Shown in pieces: positions 1-5,756 of a DNA stretch of 6,633 nt. The stretch covers positions 1 through 6,633 of the forward strand of contig SKUL01000101.1 of NCBI GenBank assembly GCA_007129985.1, written 5' to 3'. Position numbers and translations under genes: made by a program. Numbering within the stretch: the stretch's first letter is position 1; each line of letters opens with the position of its first letter. The stretch is from Flavobacteriales bacterium. Lineage in GTDB: Bacteria > Bacteroidota > Bacteroidia > Flavobacteriales_D > SKUL01. The notes under the pieces are model-generated. The model saw only the letters and a program-made list of their open reading frames with translations, was not told the origin of the DNA and made no database searches.

Positions 1-96
1 AGCTACGCCACGGGGTATTACTTTTTCCGCATTCGCTACACCAACGTTGAGGGGCAGCAGTTTGAGGAAAGAGGAAAGGTGTTGGTGGTGAGGTAG
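1..96 (+). CDS. C-terminal end of a secreted protein, probable type IX secretion (CHU_C-type) sorting domain; partial
   Basis: Frame 1 is open from the window edge to a TAG at 94-96, giving 31 residues. The tail contains GYYFFRIRYTNVEG, then a basic stretch, and ends KVLVVR. This fits the last beta-strands of the gliding-motility-associated C-terminal domain (CHU_C / type B T9SS sorting domain), in which an aromatic-rich strand (YfYvIrY), a turn with Gly, and a final hydrophobic strand ending in Arg are usual. Such domains direct large adhesins or enzymes through the outer membrane by the type IX secretion system and are then removed. The start and the functional part lie outside the window, so the passenger protein is unknown. 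The call rests on a short tail and family resemblance only. Confidence 0.6.
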   Translation, partial: SYATGYYFFRIRYTNVEGQQFEERGKVLVVR

Positions 97-256
97 GGTG
101 GGGTTGAATCAGAATACCCTGAGGCGTGATTCTTTTGGACAGCGAGTTGGCTTGCTCAACAACCCATCTGCCAATTACTATCAAAAGATTTAGAGGATTG
201 CGACCCAGACTTCAGGCCTGAACAAAAGAAATCAAAGCGAAGTCTTAGTAAGAAAT

Positions 257-329
257 GAGACTTCTCCACTTCAGCCTCCATTCACTCACCTGGCTTCATG
301 AATTGGCGGCTTTCGGTCGAAGTGACAAA
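257..329 (-). repeat. Dispersed hairpin repeat, copy E (diverged, long-stem form)
   Basis: Read on the minus strand, this begins TTTGTCACTTCGACCG and ends GTGGAGAAGTCTC, matching the ends of the other copies with substitutions. It folds with an outer stem ACTTC 260-264 / GAAGT 319-323, a middle stem AGCC 273-276 / GGCT 308-311 and an additional inner stem ATTCA 280-284 / TGAAT 299-303. The outer stem differs from that of the other copies (ATTTC/GAAAT) by a paired change that keeps the base pair. It is the longest and most diverged of the five. Confidence 0.65.
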
Positions 330-367
330 GAACAAGTAATCAAGAATAAAACCCCATTCACACCCAG

Positions 368-420
368 TTGTCATTTCGAGCGGAGCGCAGAGGAACGAAG
401 CGCGCAGTCGGGAAATCTTT
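368..420 (+). repeat. Dispersed hairpin repeat, copy A
   Basis: It starts TTGTCATTTCGAGCGG and ends GGGAAATCTTT. The outer stem is ATTTC 373-377 / GAAAT 412-416 and the inner stem is GCGC 385-388 / GCGC 400-403. The stems are separated by 7 bases on the left and 8 on the right, as in the other copies. Translated, this repeat gives the CHFERS-type peptide that often appears in spurious Bacteroidota ORFs. Confidence 0.85.
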
Positions 421-450
421 TTAAAGAACAAAAACCTCAATCACAACTTA

Positions 451-502
451 TTGTCATTTCGACCGGAGTGCCGAGGAACGAGGCACGTAGTGGAGAAATC
501 TT
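451..502 (+). repeat. Dispersed hairpin repeat, copy B
   Basis: It starts TTGTCATTTCGACCGG and ends GTGGAGAAATCTT. The outer stem is ATTTC 456-460 / GAAAT 495-499 and the inner stem is GTGCC 468-472 / GGCAC 482-486, with the same 7- and 8-base spacings as copy A. The inner stem sequence differs from copy A on both arms yet still pairs. It faces copy C in inverted orientation across a 21-base gap, so B and C together could also form one long hairpin through their conserved ends. Confidence 0.85.
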
Positions 503-523
503 ATTCCAATGCCAATTGAAACG

Positions 524-576
524 GAGATTTCTCCACTCCGCAACTCCTGCCCTCGTTGCTACGGTCGAAATGACAA
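524..576 (-). repeat. Dispersed hairpin repeat, copy C (inverted)
   Basis: On the minus strand it starts TTGTCATTTCGACCG and ends GTGGAGAAATCTC. The outer stem is ATTTC 527-531 / GAAAT 567-571. The inner stem is GCAAC 540-544 / GTTGC 555-559, a third pairing version of the inner stem. The spacings are again 7 and 8 bases in the repeat's own direction. Only the outer 15 and about 12 bases match copy B closely; the middle has diverged. Confidence 0.8.
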
Positions 577-616
577 AATGCTAATAATCAATCATAAAAT
601 CTCCAATCACACTCTA

Positions 617-667
617 TTGTCATTTCGAGCGGAGCGCAGAGGAACGAGGCACGTAGCGGAGAAATCT
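617..667 (+). repeat. Dispersed hairpin repeat, copy D (mosaic)
   Basis: It starts TTGTCATTTCGAGCGG and ends GCGGAGAAATCT. The outer stem is ATTTC 622-626 / GAAAT 661-665. The inner arms GCGC 634-637 and GCAC 649-652 leave one C-A mismatch. The left 31 bases are identical to copy A and the right part matches copy B except for one base, so the copy looks recombinant, with its junction in the shared loop. Confidence 0.85.
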
Positions 668-731
668 CATTTTTCTTGTCAAACCACCTCAATCATAGTC
701 CCCCGTTACGCGACTTTCATTGACAAAATCA

Positions 732-820
732 GGTCCGTCAGACCACGGGTCGCGGGTGAAAAACCCACCCCAACCCCGACCTTCAACATCAAGGTCGGTT
801 GAAACCCGCGTTTGACGGGG
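732..820. repeat. Nested palindromic structure of unknown identity
   Basis: Three perfect inverted pairs lie inside one another: CCGTCA 735-740 / TGACGG 813-818, CGCGGGT 751-757 / ACCCGCG 804-810, and CCGACCTT 776-783 / AAGGTCGG 791-798 with a 7-base loop. The innermost stem can be extended by CAA/TTG across a two-base bulge. The short hairpin GGGT 754-757 / ACCC 763-766 would compete with the middle stem. There is no run of T after any stem, so an intrinsic terminator is unlikely. It could be a structured RNA or a folded repeat element, and I do not recognise the family. Confidence 0.5.
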
Positions 821-823
821 CCA

Positions 824-840
824 CTCCTCCGGTGGAGGAG
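824..840. repeat. Perfect 7-bp hairpin CTCCTCC-GGT-GGAGGAG
   Basis: A 7-bp perfect stem with a 3-base loop lies four bases after the nested palindrome. It has no downstream T-tract. It may belong to the same repeat element as the neighbouring palindromes. Confidence 0.5.
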
Positions 841-879
841 ATGATAATCGGCGTTTCAATTCGGACTTGTACTAACTTC

Positions 880-909
880 CATCGGAGTCACTCGCAGCGG
901 ACTCCGATG
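880..909. repeat. Perfect 10-bp hairpin with 10-base loop
   Basis: CATCGGAGTC 880-889 pairs exactly with GACTCCGATG 900-909. The following bases (ACATTTATCTG) are not a U-tract, so rho-independent termination is not well supported. A perfect 10-bp pairing is unlikely to be chance in a window of this size and suggests a folded repeat or the end of a small mobile element. Confidence 0.6.
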
Positions 910-1026
910 ACATTTATCTGCGAAATTTACTCAATCCTGATTACCAACCCATCTGTGTATGATTCGTTTCCAAATTCCCACAAGCATGCCCGTTCCTCAG
1001 GCAACTTCAGTCCAGAAAAACAGTAC

Positions 1027-1034
1027 TACCTTTA
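1027..1034 (+). promoter_or_regulatory. Probable -7 promoter element (TACCTTTA) of the 1053 gene
   Basis: TACCTTTA matches the Bacteroidota -7 consensus TAnnTTTG except at the last base. It ends 18 bases before the ATG at 1053, close to the distances seen for the other promoters in this window (15, 19 and 21 bases). No clear -33 TTG is present at the usual 19-21 base spacing. Confidence 0.4.
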
Positions 1035-1052
1035 TCACCCACACCAACAAAC

Positions 1053-1571
1053 ATGAACCACAACTTACCTTTCCTAGAAACGCAGCGCGTCACCATTTGG
1101 TGGGTTTGGCTGCTTCTGCTATCCATCAACGGATTTTCAGTGTACGCGCTGGTGCAGCAATTGGGTATGGGCAAACCTGTGGGTAACAACCCCGTAAGCG
1201 ACACCGGCTTGATTATCATCGCAGTATCTTTTCTTCTTCTCACCGCAGGAATTGCCATGATTACCCTGCACACAAAATTAGACGACCAGGGCGTGCATTT
1301 TAAACTCTTCCCCTTCCACCTGAAATTCAGGCTTCACAAATGGGAAGACATTCAATCGGCAGAGGTGCGGCAGTACAAACCCATTGCTGAGTATGGCGGC
1401 TGGGGACTGCGAATGGGCCCGGGTGGAATGGCTTACAATATGTCGGGAAACCGAGGGCTGCAACTGGTGCTTAAAAACGGCAAGCGCATTTTGATTGGCA
1501 CACAAAAACCGGAAGAAATCTCCGCTTTTCTGAAAAACCGGACGGCCAACGGTGCGGGAGTACCGAGCTAG
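1053..1571 (+). CDS. Small membrane protein with two N-terminal helices and a cytoplasmic PH-like C-terminal domain; function unknown
   Basis: The 172-residue product has two hydrophobic helices, about residues 13-34 and 51-72. A soluble part follows with KWEDI (96-100), VRQYKPIAEYGGWGLR (105-120), a Gly-rich turn and YNMSGNRGLQLVLKNGK, then RILIGTQKPEEISAFL near the end. This helices-then-beta-domain pattern, with a W-x-DI motif, an EYGGWG motif and an IGTQKPEE end, resembles uncharacterised bacterial PH-like membrane proteins of Bacteroidota. No catalytic residues stand out. The ATG is chosen because a promoter-like TACCTTTA lies 18 bases upstream; there is no Shine-Dalgarno sequence. It is convergent with the NamZ-family gene, and the two stop codons share the palindrome CTAG at 1568-1571. 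The coding call is firm, the function unknown. Confidence 0.85.
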   Translation: MNHNLPFLETQRVTIWWVWLLLLSINGFSVYALVQQLGMGKPVGNNPVSDTGLIIIAVSFLLLTAGIAMITLHTKLDDQGVHFKLFPFHLKFRLHKWEDIQSAEVRQYKPIAEYGGWGLRMGPGGMAYNMSGNRGLQLVLKNGKRILIGTQKPEEISAFLKNRTANGAGVPS

Positions 1572-2830
1572 TTCTCGTACAACAGGTAGGGTTCGCGTTG
1601 TTTGGCAAAAGCCTCCAGATTGTCCTTCCACGTGGCGCGAATCTGCTCTTCGGTGTAGCCGGCTTTTATCTGCTTCATCAACTCATCGGTGCCAGCCAGC
1701 TTGTTGAAAAACCCACTTTCCAGAAAAAACGCCTCCTTGTTGGGCGCGTTCTCATACATGGTGAGCAAAAAAGACAAATCAAGTTGTAGGGGTGGCGTTT
1801 CCTCCTCTCGCAGGTCAAAACCCACGCATTCCTTGTTTTCGTGCGGCGGGTATTTGGACACTCCCGGAATGGAGCGCGGCGTAAAACGATGCTCTCCGGC
1901 CTTAAAACCGGGCATTCCGATTTGCTGAAAAGGTGCGTCGGTGCCCCTGCCCACACTCACCTGCGTTCCTTCGAACAGGCCCAGCGACGGGTACAAATAA
2001 ATGCTCTGCATATTGGGCAGGTTGGGCGATGGTGCCACTGGAAGCTTATAACGCACAGACCGCGTATAGCCCTCGCAGGGAACCACCTCCAGCGCGCATT
2101 TCAATCCATCTTTGAGCCAGCCCTCGCCATTTATCATCAGCGCCAGTTCTGCCACCGTCATTCCGTGCACCAGCGGAATGGTATGCATCCCCACAAATGA
2201 GCTGAATTTCGGGTTGAGTACAGGGCCGTCCGTATAGTGTGCGTGCGGATTGGGGCGGTCTAACACCAGCACCGAAACATCCGACTCGGCGGCGGCCTCC
2301 ATCACCAGATGCAGCGTACTGATGTAAGTGTAAAATCGCACACCCACATCTTGAATATCGAACACCACAACATCTAAATCAGTCATTTGCTGTGCAGTGG
2401 GTTTTTTGTTCTTTCCGTAAAGCGACACCACCGGAATTCCCGTGCGGGCATCTACGCCGTGGTCCACCCATTCGCCGTCGGCAGCATCTCCCCGAAATCC
2501 GTGCTCCGGTCCGAAAACCCGCACCAGATTAACGCCATGTGCCAACAAGGTATCTACCAGATGAACACCTGCCACCTGTGCCGTGGGATTGGCCACCACC
2601 CCTACCCGCTTTCCGGCGAGAAGGGCCACAACGCGCTCCATTTGCTCTGCTCCGGTGCGCAGCGGCTCATCCTGTGCCACCTTGATTTCGGGCGCTTCGG
2701 AAACGGGAGCCGGAACTTCCGCGCAGCCGCAAATGGGCACGGCAAGCCAAAACCAGAGTCCAACGCGGCAGATTATATTGCTAATTTTGCGCGACTTCAG
2801 CGAAGAGGAATTGAAGATAGAATCGTTCAT
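1568..2830 (-). CDS. namZ: NamZ-family (DUF1343) exo-beta-N-acetylmuramidase, predicted lipoprotein
   Basis: The 420-residue product matches the DUF1343 family, whose Bacillus and Tannerella members (NamZ, GH171) release terminal N-acetylmuramic acid from peptidoglycan fragments. Visible family signatures are GKRVGVVANPTAQV (73-86), FGPEHGFRGDAADGEWVDHG (106-125), TGIPVVSLYG (130-139), VVVFDIQDVGVRFYTY (154-169), DRPNPH (191-196), GMTVAELALMINGEGW (223-238) and PSPNLPNMQSIYLYPSLGLF (268-287). Near the C-terminus are LAGTDEL and the terminal YLLYEN. A basic N-region (LKSRK), a hydrophobic core (about 23-33) and ICGC (33-36) suggest signal peptidase II cleavage before Cys36, so a lipid-anchored periplasmic or outer-membrane enzyme. 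The ATG at 2830 is chosen over one 51 codons upstream. The upstream residues are the antisense of the permease gene, and a TACCTTTG promoter element ends 15 bases before 2830. The role is probably cell-wall recycling or scavenging. Family assignment is strong; the exact substrate is inferred. Confidence 0.93.
   Translation of the reverse strand: MNDSIFNSSSLKSRKISNIICRVGLWFWLAVPICGCAEVPAPVSEAPEIKVAQDEPLRTGAEQMERVVALLAGKRVGVVANPTAQVAGVHLVDTLLAHGVNLVRVFGPEHGFRGDAADGEWVDHGVDARTGIPVVSLYGKNKKPTAQQMTDLDVVVFDIQDVGVRFYTYISTLHLVMEAAAESDVSVLVLDRPNPHAHYTDGPVLNPKFSSFVGMHTIPLVHGMTVAELALMINGEGWLKDGLKCALEVVPCEGYTRSVRYKLPVAPSPNLPNMQSIYLYPSLGLFEGTQVSVGRGTDAPFQQIGMPGFKAGEHRFTPRSIPGVSKYPPHENKECVGFDLREEETPPLQLDLSFLLTMYENAPNKEAFFLESGFFNKLAGTDELMKQIKAGYTEEQIRATWKDNLEAFAKQREPYLLYEN
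2782..2789 (+). promoter_or_regulatory. Probable -7 promoter element (TAATTTTG) of the permease gene
   Basis: TAATTTTG fits TAnnTTTG exactly and ends 21 bases before the proposed TTG start at 2811, or 51 bases before the alternative ATG at 2841. It lies inside the N-terminal coding part of the divergent NamZ gene. No convincing -33 element is seen. Confidence 0.45.
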
Positions 2831-4337
2831 AGCGGGTAGAATGCTCAAAGGTAGCGAAAGCGGTTCTAAAACCTTTTCGCGACCCATTGTAAGCATTGCC
2901 ATTGCGGGCATTGCGCTGGGGATGGCGGTGATGATTCTCTCTATGGCCATTGTAACCGGTTTCAAAACTGAGGTTCGCAACAAGGTAACGGGGTTTGGCG
3001 CCCATATTCAGATTACTCCGCTTTCGATGAACAACAGCTACGAGTCGGAGCGCATGCAACGGCAGGCACACCTTACACCTGAAATCAGCGCCCTGCGCGA
3101 AGTACGCCATGTGCAAAGCTATGCCACCAAGCCCGGCATCGTGGAGACCGAAACCGATATTCACGGGGTAATTGCCAAGGGCATCGGTACGGATTTCGAC
3201 TGGCATTTTTTTCGCGATAAGCTGGTACTGGGTGCCTTGCCCAACATTTCGGATACGGCAATCACCCAGGAGGTATTGGTTTCTACCCACCTCGCCAACC
3301 TGCTGAAACTGGACACCAACCAGCGCATTACGGTTTATTTTGCGAATCAGGCGGGGAGTTTGAGCCCGCGTAGGTTTGTGATTTCGGGCATGTATGAAAC
3401 AGGGCTCGCTGAGTTCGACGCTCAGTTTCTGTTTATGGACATCGGGCATTTGCAGCGCATCAATCGCTGGGGACTGGAAGCACAACTGCGGGTAACGGGC
3501 GATTGCGAAAACCAGCTTCTCATTGTGGAGGCACTGGCATTTGGTGGCGATGGCGAATACCGTTTCAACTGGGGAGATGCAGGAATGCGCGGTGCCGGTC
3601 CGCACGGCATATGTATAGACCGCGACACCACCCTCAAAGTGGTGCTCACCGACCGCTCGCTCACCCTACCCGACTCGGCGTGGATGACCGTACAATACCC
3701 CGAAGACCACAGCGGCTGTATCTGCGATACGGATTTGGTGCAAGTGCAAACCGGAGGCGGCAGCAATCATCACTACGTGGGGGGCTACGAAGTGGTGCTG
3801 CACGATTTCCGGCACATGCACCAGGCCAACAACGCTGTGTACGATATTCTCGATTACGACCTCAAAACCACCCTTATTTCGGAGCGCATTCCGGAGATTT
3901 TCAACTGGCTGGAAATGATTGATATCAACCCCAAAATCATCATCACGCTTATGATTATTGTGGCGGTCATTAATATGTCATCGGCGCTATTGATTCTCAT
4001 ACTTGAGCGCGTAAACATGATAGGCATTCTCAAGGCCCTCGGCGCTACGGACTGGTCGGTGCGAAAGATTTTCCTCTACACCGCAGCCTACCTCATCGGC
4101 TACGGTTTGCTTATTGGGAACGTGGTGGGTATCGGGCTTTGTCTGGCACAAGAATATTGGGAATTGGTGTCGCTCGACCCGGCCAGCTACTACGTTTCGT
4201 CAGTACCCATTTTGTTGAAGTGGGAACACGTGCTGATGCTCAATATCGGCACGCTGGCCATTTGTTTGCTCGTGTTGATTCTGCCATCCTACCTCGTTAC
4301 GCGCATTTCGCCGGTTCGTGCCATCAGGTTTGACTAA
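2811..4337 (+). CDS. FtsX/LolE-type ABC transporter permease with an extra PKD-like periplasmic domain
   Basis: The 508-residue product has helices near 25-50, 374-397, 419-445 and 472-495, a MacB-like periplasmic part between the first two, and a C-terminal FtsX domain. Family hallmarks include SRPIVSIAIAGIALGMAVMI (23-42), NKVTGFGAHIQIT (57-69), SALLILILERVNMIGILKAL (391-410), WSVRKIFLYTAAYLIG (415-430) and PVRAIRFD at the end. Such permeases pair with a LolD/MacB-type ATPase and move lipoproteins or other substrates out of the inner membrane; no ATPase gene is in the window. TTG at 2811 is preferred because it restores ESFIAGRML, matching the FIA-R-L start of relatives, follows AGAGGAA, and sits 21 bases after a -7 element. 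ATG at 2841 (498 residues) is the alternative. Residues about 226-320 are absent from relatives as I know them (roughly 410 residues) and look like a PKD/Ig-like domain. The start is uncertain; the family is firm. Confidence 0.88.
   Translation: MKIESFIAGRMLKGSESGSKTFSRPIVSIAIAGIALGMAVMILSMAIVTGFKTEVRNKVTGFGAHIQITPLSMNNSYESERMQRQAHLTPEISALREVRHVQSYATKPGIVETETDIHGVIAKGIGTDFDWHFFRDKLVLGALPNISDTAITQEVLVSTHLANLLKLDTNQRITVYFANQAGSLSPRRFVISGMYETGLAEFDAQFLFMDIGHLQRINRWGLEAQLRVTGDCENQLLIVEALAFGGDGEYRFNWGDAGMRGAGPHGICIDRDTTLKVVLTDRSLTLPDSAWMTVQYPEDHSGCICDTDLVQVQTGGGSNHHYVGGYEVVLHDFRHMHQANNAVYDILDYDLKTTLISERIPEIFNWLEMIDINPKIIITLMIIVAVINMSSALLILILERVNMIGILKALGATDWSVRKIFLYTAAYLIGYGLLIGNVVGIGLCLAQEYWELVSLDPASYYVSSVPILLKWEHVLMLNIGTLAICLLVLILPSYLVTRISPVRAIRFD
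2846..2853 (-). promoter_or_regulatory. Probable -7 promoter element (TACCTTTG, minus strand) of the NamZ gene
   Basis: The plus-strand CAAAGGTA reads TACCTTTG on the minus strand, a perfect TAnnTTTG match and the same octamer as upstream of the CBS gene. It ends 15 bases before the ATG at 2830 and lies within the first codons of the divergent permease gene. The -33 region has no clear TTG. Confidence 0.55.
3486..3770 (+). other. Extra ~95-residue domain within the permease periplasmic region (PKD/Ig-like)
   Basis: Relatives usually run straight from the HLQRINRW-type motif to VGGYEV. Here about 95 residues lie between them. The insert contains LLIVEALAFGGDGEYRFNWG (236-255), then TTLKVVLTDRSLTLPDSAWM (273-292). 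This is the strand-GG-x-Y-x-F-x-W ... V-LTD pattern of PKD or SprB-like surface repeats. Four cysteines (232, 268, 303, 305) could form disulfides. A Gly-rich TGGGSNHH linker (314-321) closes it. The fold call is by eye only. Confidence 0.5.
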
Positions 4338-4366
4338 CAGACCCAAGCAAAAGCAGCGAGGATGGT

Positions 4367-4374
4367 TACCTTTG
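4367..4374 (+). promoter_or_regulatory. Probable -7 promoter element (TACCTTTG) of the CBS operon
   Basis: TACCTTTG is a perfect match to the Bacteroidota -7 consensus and ends 19 bases before the ATG at 4394. It lies in the 56-base gap after the permease stop, so the CBS gene probably has its own promoter. The leader has no Shine-Dalgarno sequence. A -33 TTG is not evident. Confidence 0.6.
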
Positions 4375-4393
4375 CACCCTGAAAACATTCCCC

Positions 4394-5755
4394 ATGAAAA
4401 TCTACGACAACATTCTTCAAACCATCGGCAATACGCCAATGATTCGCATGAACCGCATTGCGCAGGACATTCCCGGCACCGTGTTGGCCAAGGTTGAGTA
4501 TTTCAATCCCGGTCATTCGGTAAAGGACCGCATGGCGCTCAAAATGATTGAAGACGCCGAAAAAGAGGGCAAACTCAAGCCCGGCGGAACCGTGATAGAA
4601 TGCACAAGCGGAAACACGGGAATGGGATTGGCGCTGGCCTGCATCGTAAAAGGCTACAAGTTGATTTGCACCCTGAGCGACAAGCAGAGCAAGGAGAAAA
4701 TGGATATTCTACGGGCCATGGGCGCAGAAGTTTATGTTTGTCCGACCAACGTACCACCCGACCATCCTGAGTCGTACTATTCGGTAGCATCCCGCCTGAA
4801 CCGCGAGATTCCCAATTCATTCTACCCCTACCAATACGATAACCTCAGCAACCGTCTGGCCCATTACGAAACCACGGGCCCCGAAATCTGGGAGCAAACC
4901 GAAGGAAAAATCACCCACTTTGTGGTGGGAGTAGGAACCGGAGGAACCATCAGCGGAGTGGCGAAATACCTCAAGGAGAAAAACCCCAACATCCAGATTT
5001 GGGGTATTGACACCTACGGCTCGGTTTTCAAGAAATACCACGAAACGGGCGAATTTGACGAGAAAGAAATCTACAGCTACATCACCGAGGGAATTGGCGA
5101 GGACATCCTTCCCAAGAACGTGGACTTCAGTCTGATTGACCATTTTGAAAAAGTAACAGACAAAGTGGGCGCACTCACCACCCGTGAGCTGGCGCGGAAG
5201 GAAGGCCTTTTTCTGGGCTACAGCGCCGGAAGTGCCTTTGCCGGAGTTCGGCAGCTTAAGCACCGTCTCAATGATGATTCGGTTGTGGTTGTGCTCTTTC
5301 ACGACCACGGTTCGCGCTACGTGGGTAAGGTGTACAACGACGACTGGATGCGAGACCGCGGCTTCCTGAACGACCGCAACCGACAGGCCATTGACCTTGT
5401 GAACAACCATGTGGAGCAACCTCTGGTTACCATTGGTTCCGGTGAGCTGCTTGCCAATGCCATTCAGAAAATGCGTCAGTTTGATATTTCGCAAATTCCC
5501 GTGGTGGACGACGGAAAGTTTGTGGGCTGCCTCAATGACAACCGTTTGTTTCAGAAACTGGTAGAAAATCCAGAGGTGGGCAATATGCGCGCATCTGAAG
5601 TGATGGACGAAGCCCTGCCCGTGGTAACTGCTCAGTGCGAATTGACGGAGATTGCGTCCATGATTAACAAAGACGTACACGGGGTGCTGGTGCAAATTGA
5701 CGAGGACAAATACCACATCATTACGCGCCACGACCTCATCGGGGCTTTTTGTTGA
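4394..5755 (+). CDS. Cystathionine beta-synthase (PLP enzyme with C-terminal CBS domain pair)
   Basis: The 453-residue product is a fold-type II PLP enzyme followed by two CBS motifs. Visible are the PLP lysine in HSVKDR (K44), TSGNTGMG (71-78) that contacts substrate carboxylate, the phosphate-binding loop GTGGTISG (181-188) and SAGS (277-280) with the Ser near the PLP ring nitrogen. PTNVPPDHPESYYSVASRL (117-135) and the GIGEDILP region are typical of cystathionine beta-synthase. It would condense serine (or O-acetylserine) with homocysteine to cystathionine in the cytoplasm, the first step of transsulfuration. The N-terminal haem domain of the animal enzyme is absent. Residues about 340-453 form the paired CBS domain, which in other proteins binds adenosyl ligands and regulates activity. 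A TACCTTTG element lies 19 bases before the start. The BtuF-like gene follows after one base. A cysteine-synthase role cannot be excluded, so no symbol is given. Confidence 0.93.
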   Translation: MKIYDNILQTIGNTPMIRMNRIAQDIPGTVLAKVEYFNPGHSVKDRMALKMIEDAEKEGKLKPGGTVIECTSGNTGMGLALACIVKGYKLICTLSDKQSKEKMDILRAMGAEVYVCPTNVPPDHPESYYSVASRLNREIPNSFYPYQYDNLSNRLAHYETTGPEIWEQTEGKITHFVVGVGTGGTISGVAKYLKEKNPNIQIWGIDTYGSVFKKYHETGEFDEKEIYSYITEGIGEDILPKNVDFSLIDHFEKVTDKVGALTTRELARKEGLFLGYSAGSAFAGVRQLKHRLNDDSVVVVLFHDHGSRYVGKVYNDDWMRDRGFLNDRNRQAIDLVNNHVEQPLVTIGSGELLANAIQKMRQFDISQIPVVDDGKFVGCLNDNRLFQKLVENPEVGNMRASEVMDEALPVVTAQCELTEIASMINKDVHGVLVQIDEDKYHIITRHDLIGAFC

Positions 5756-5756
5756 G

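Larger units (their letters stand above)
97..1052. other. 956-bp gene-free region with repeats and palindromes
   Basis: I see no credible gene here. Open frames of 75-109 codons exist, but they run through the repeats and change strand and frame without start signals or recognisable domains. The left part (97-256) shows nothing identifiable. The middle (257-667) has five copies of a hairpin repeat. The right part (732-909) has a nested palindrome and two further perfect hairpins. Bases 910-1026 show no clear structure, and a promoter-like element for the next gene lies at 1027-1034. Long repeat-rich intergenic stretches next to a cell-surface adhesin gene are common in Bacteroidota. Confidence 0.75.

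Noticed and set aside
98..193. Short open frame with possible GTG start encoding about 31 residues
   Set aside because: It has no ribosome-binding or promoter signal, no recognisable family, and a length expected by chance.
255..584. 109-codon plus-strand open frame
   Set aside because: It is built from repeat copies E, A, B and C (CHFERS-type peptide), with no domain and no start signal.
257..667. CRISPR array
   Set aside because: Copies occur in both orientations with irregular spacing, and they diverge internally while keeping hairpin ends.
732..820. Integron attC site
   Set aside because: The nested stems lack the RYYYAAC/GTTRRRY core pair, and no integrase or cassette structure is seen.
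880..909. Rho-independent terminator
   Set aside because: The stem is perfect but no T-tract follows on either strand, and no gene ends close by.
509..1056. Open frames at 509-802 and 799-1056
   Set aside because: They run through repeats C and D and the palindrome cluster, with composition unlike the real genes and no supported starts.
2583..2810. 76-codon N-terminal extension of the permease
   Set aside because: It is antisense to conserved NamZ coding sequence and absent from permease relatives.
2831..2983. 51-codon N-terminal extension of the NamZ-family gene
   Set aside because: It is the antisense of the conserved permease N-terminus and would place the lipoprotein signal internally.
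2781..3605. 274-codon minus-strand open frame
   Set aside because: It is the shadow of the permease gene and shows no family features.
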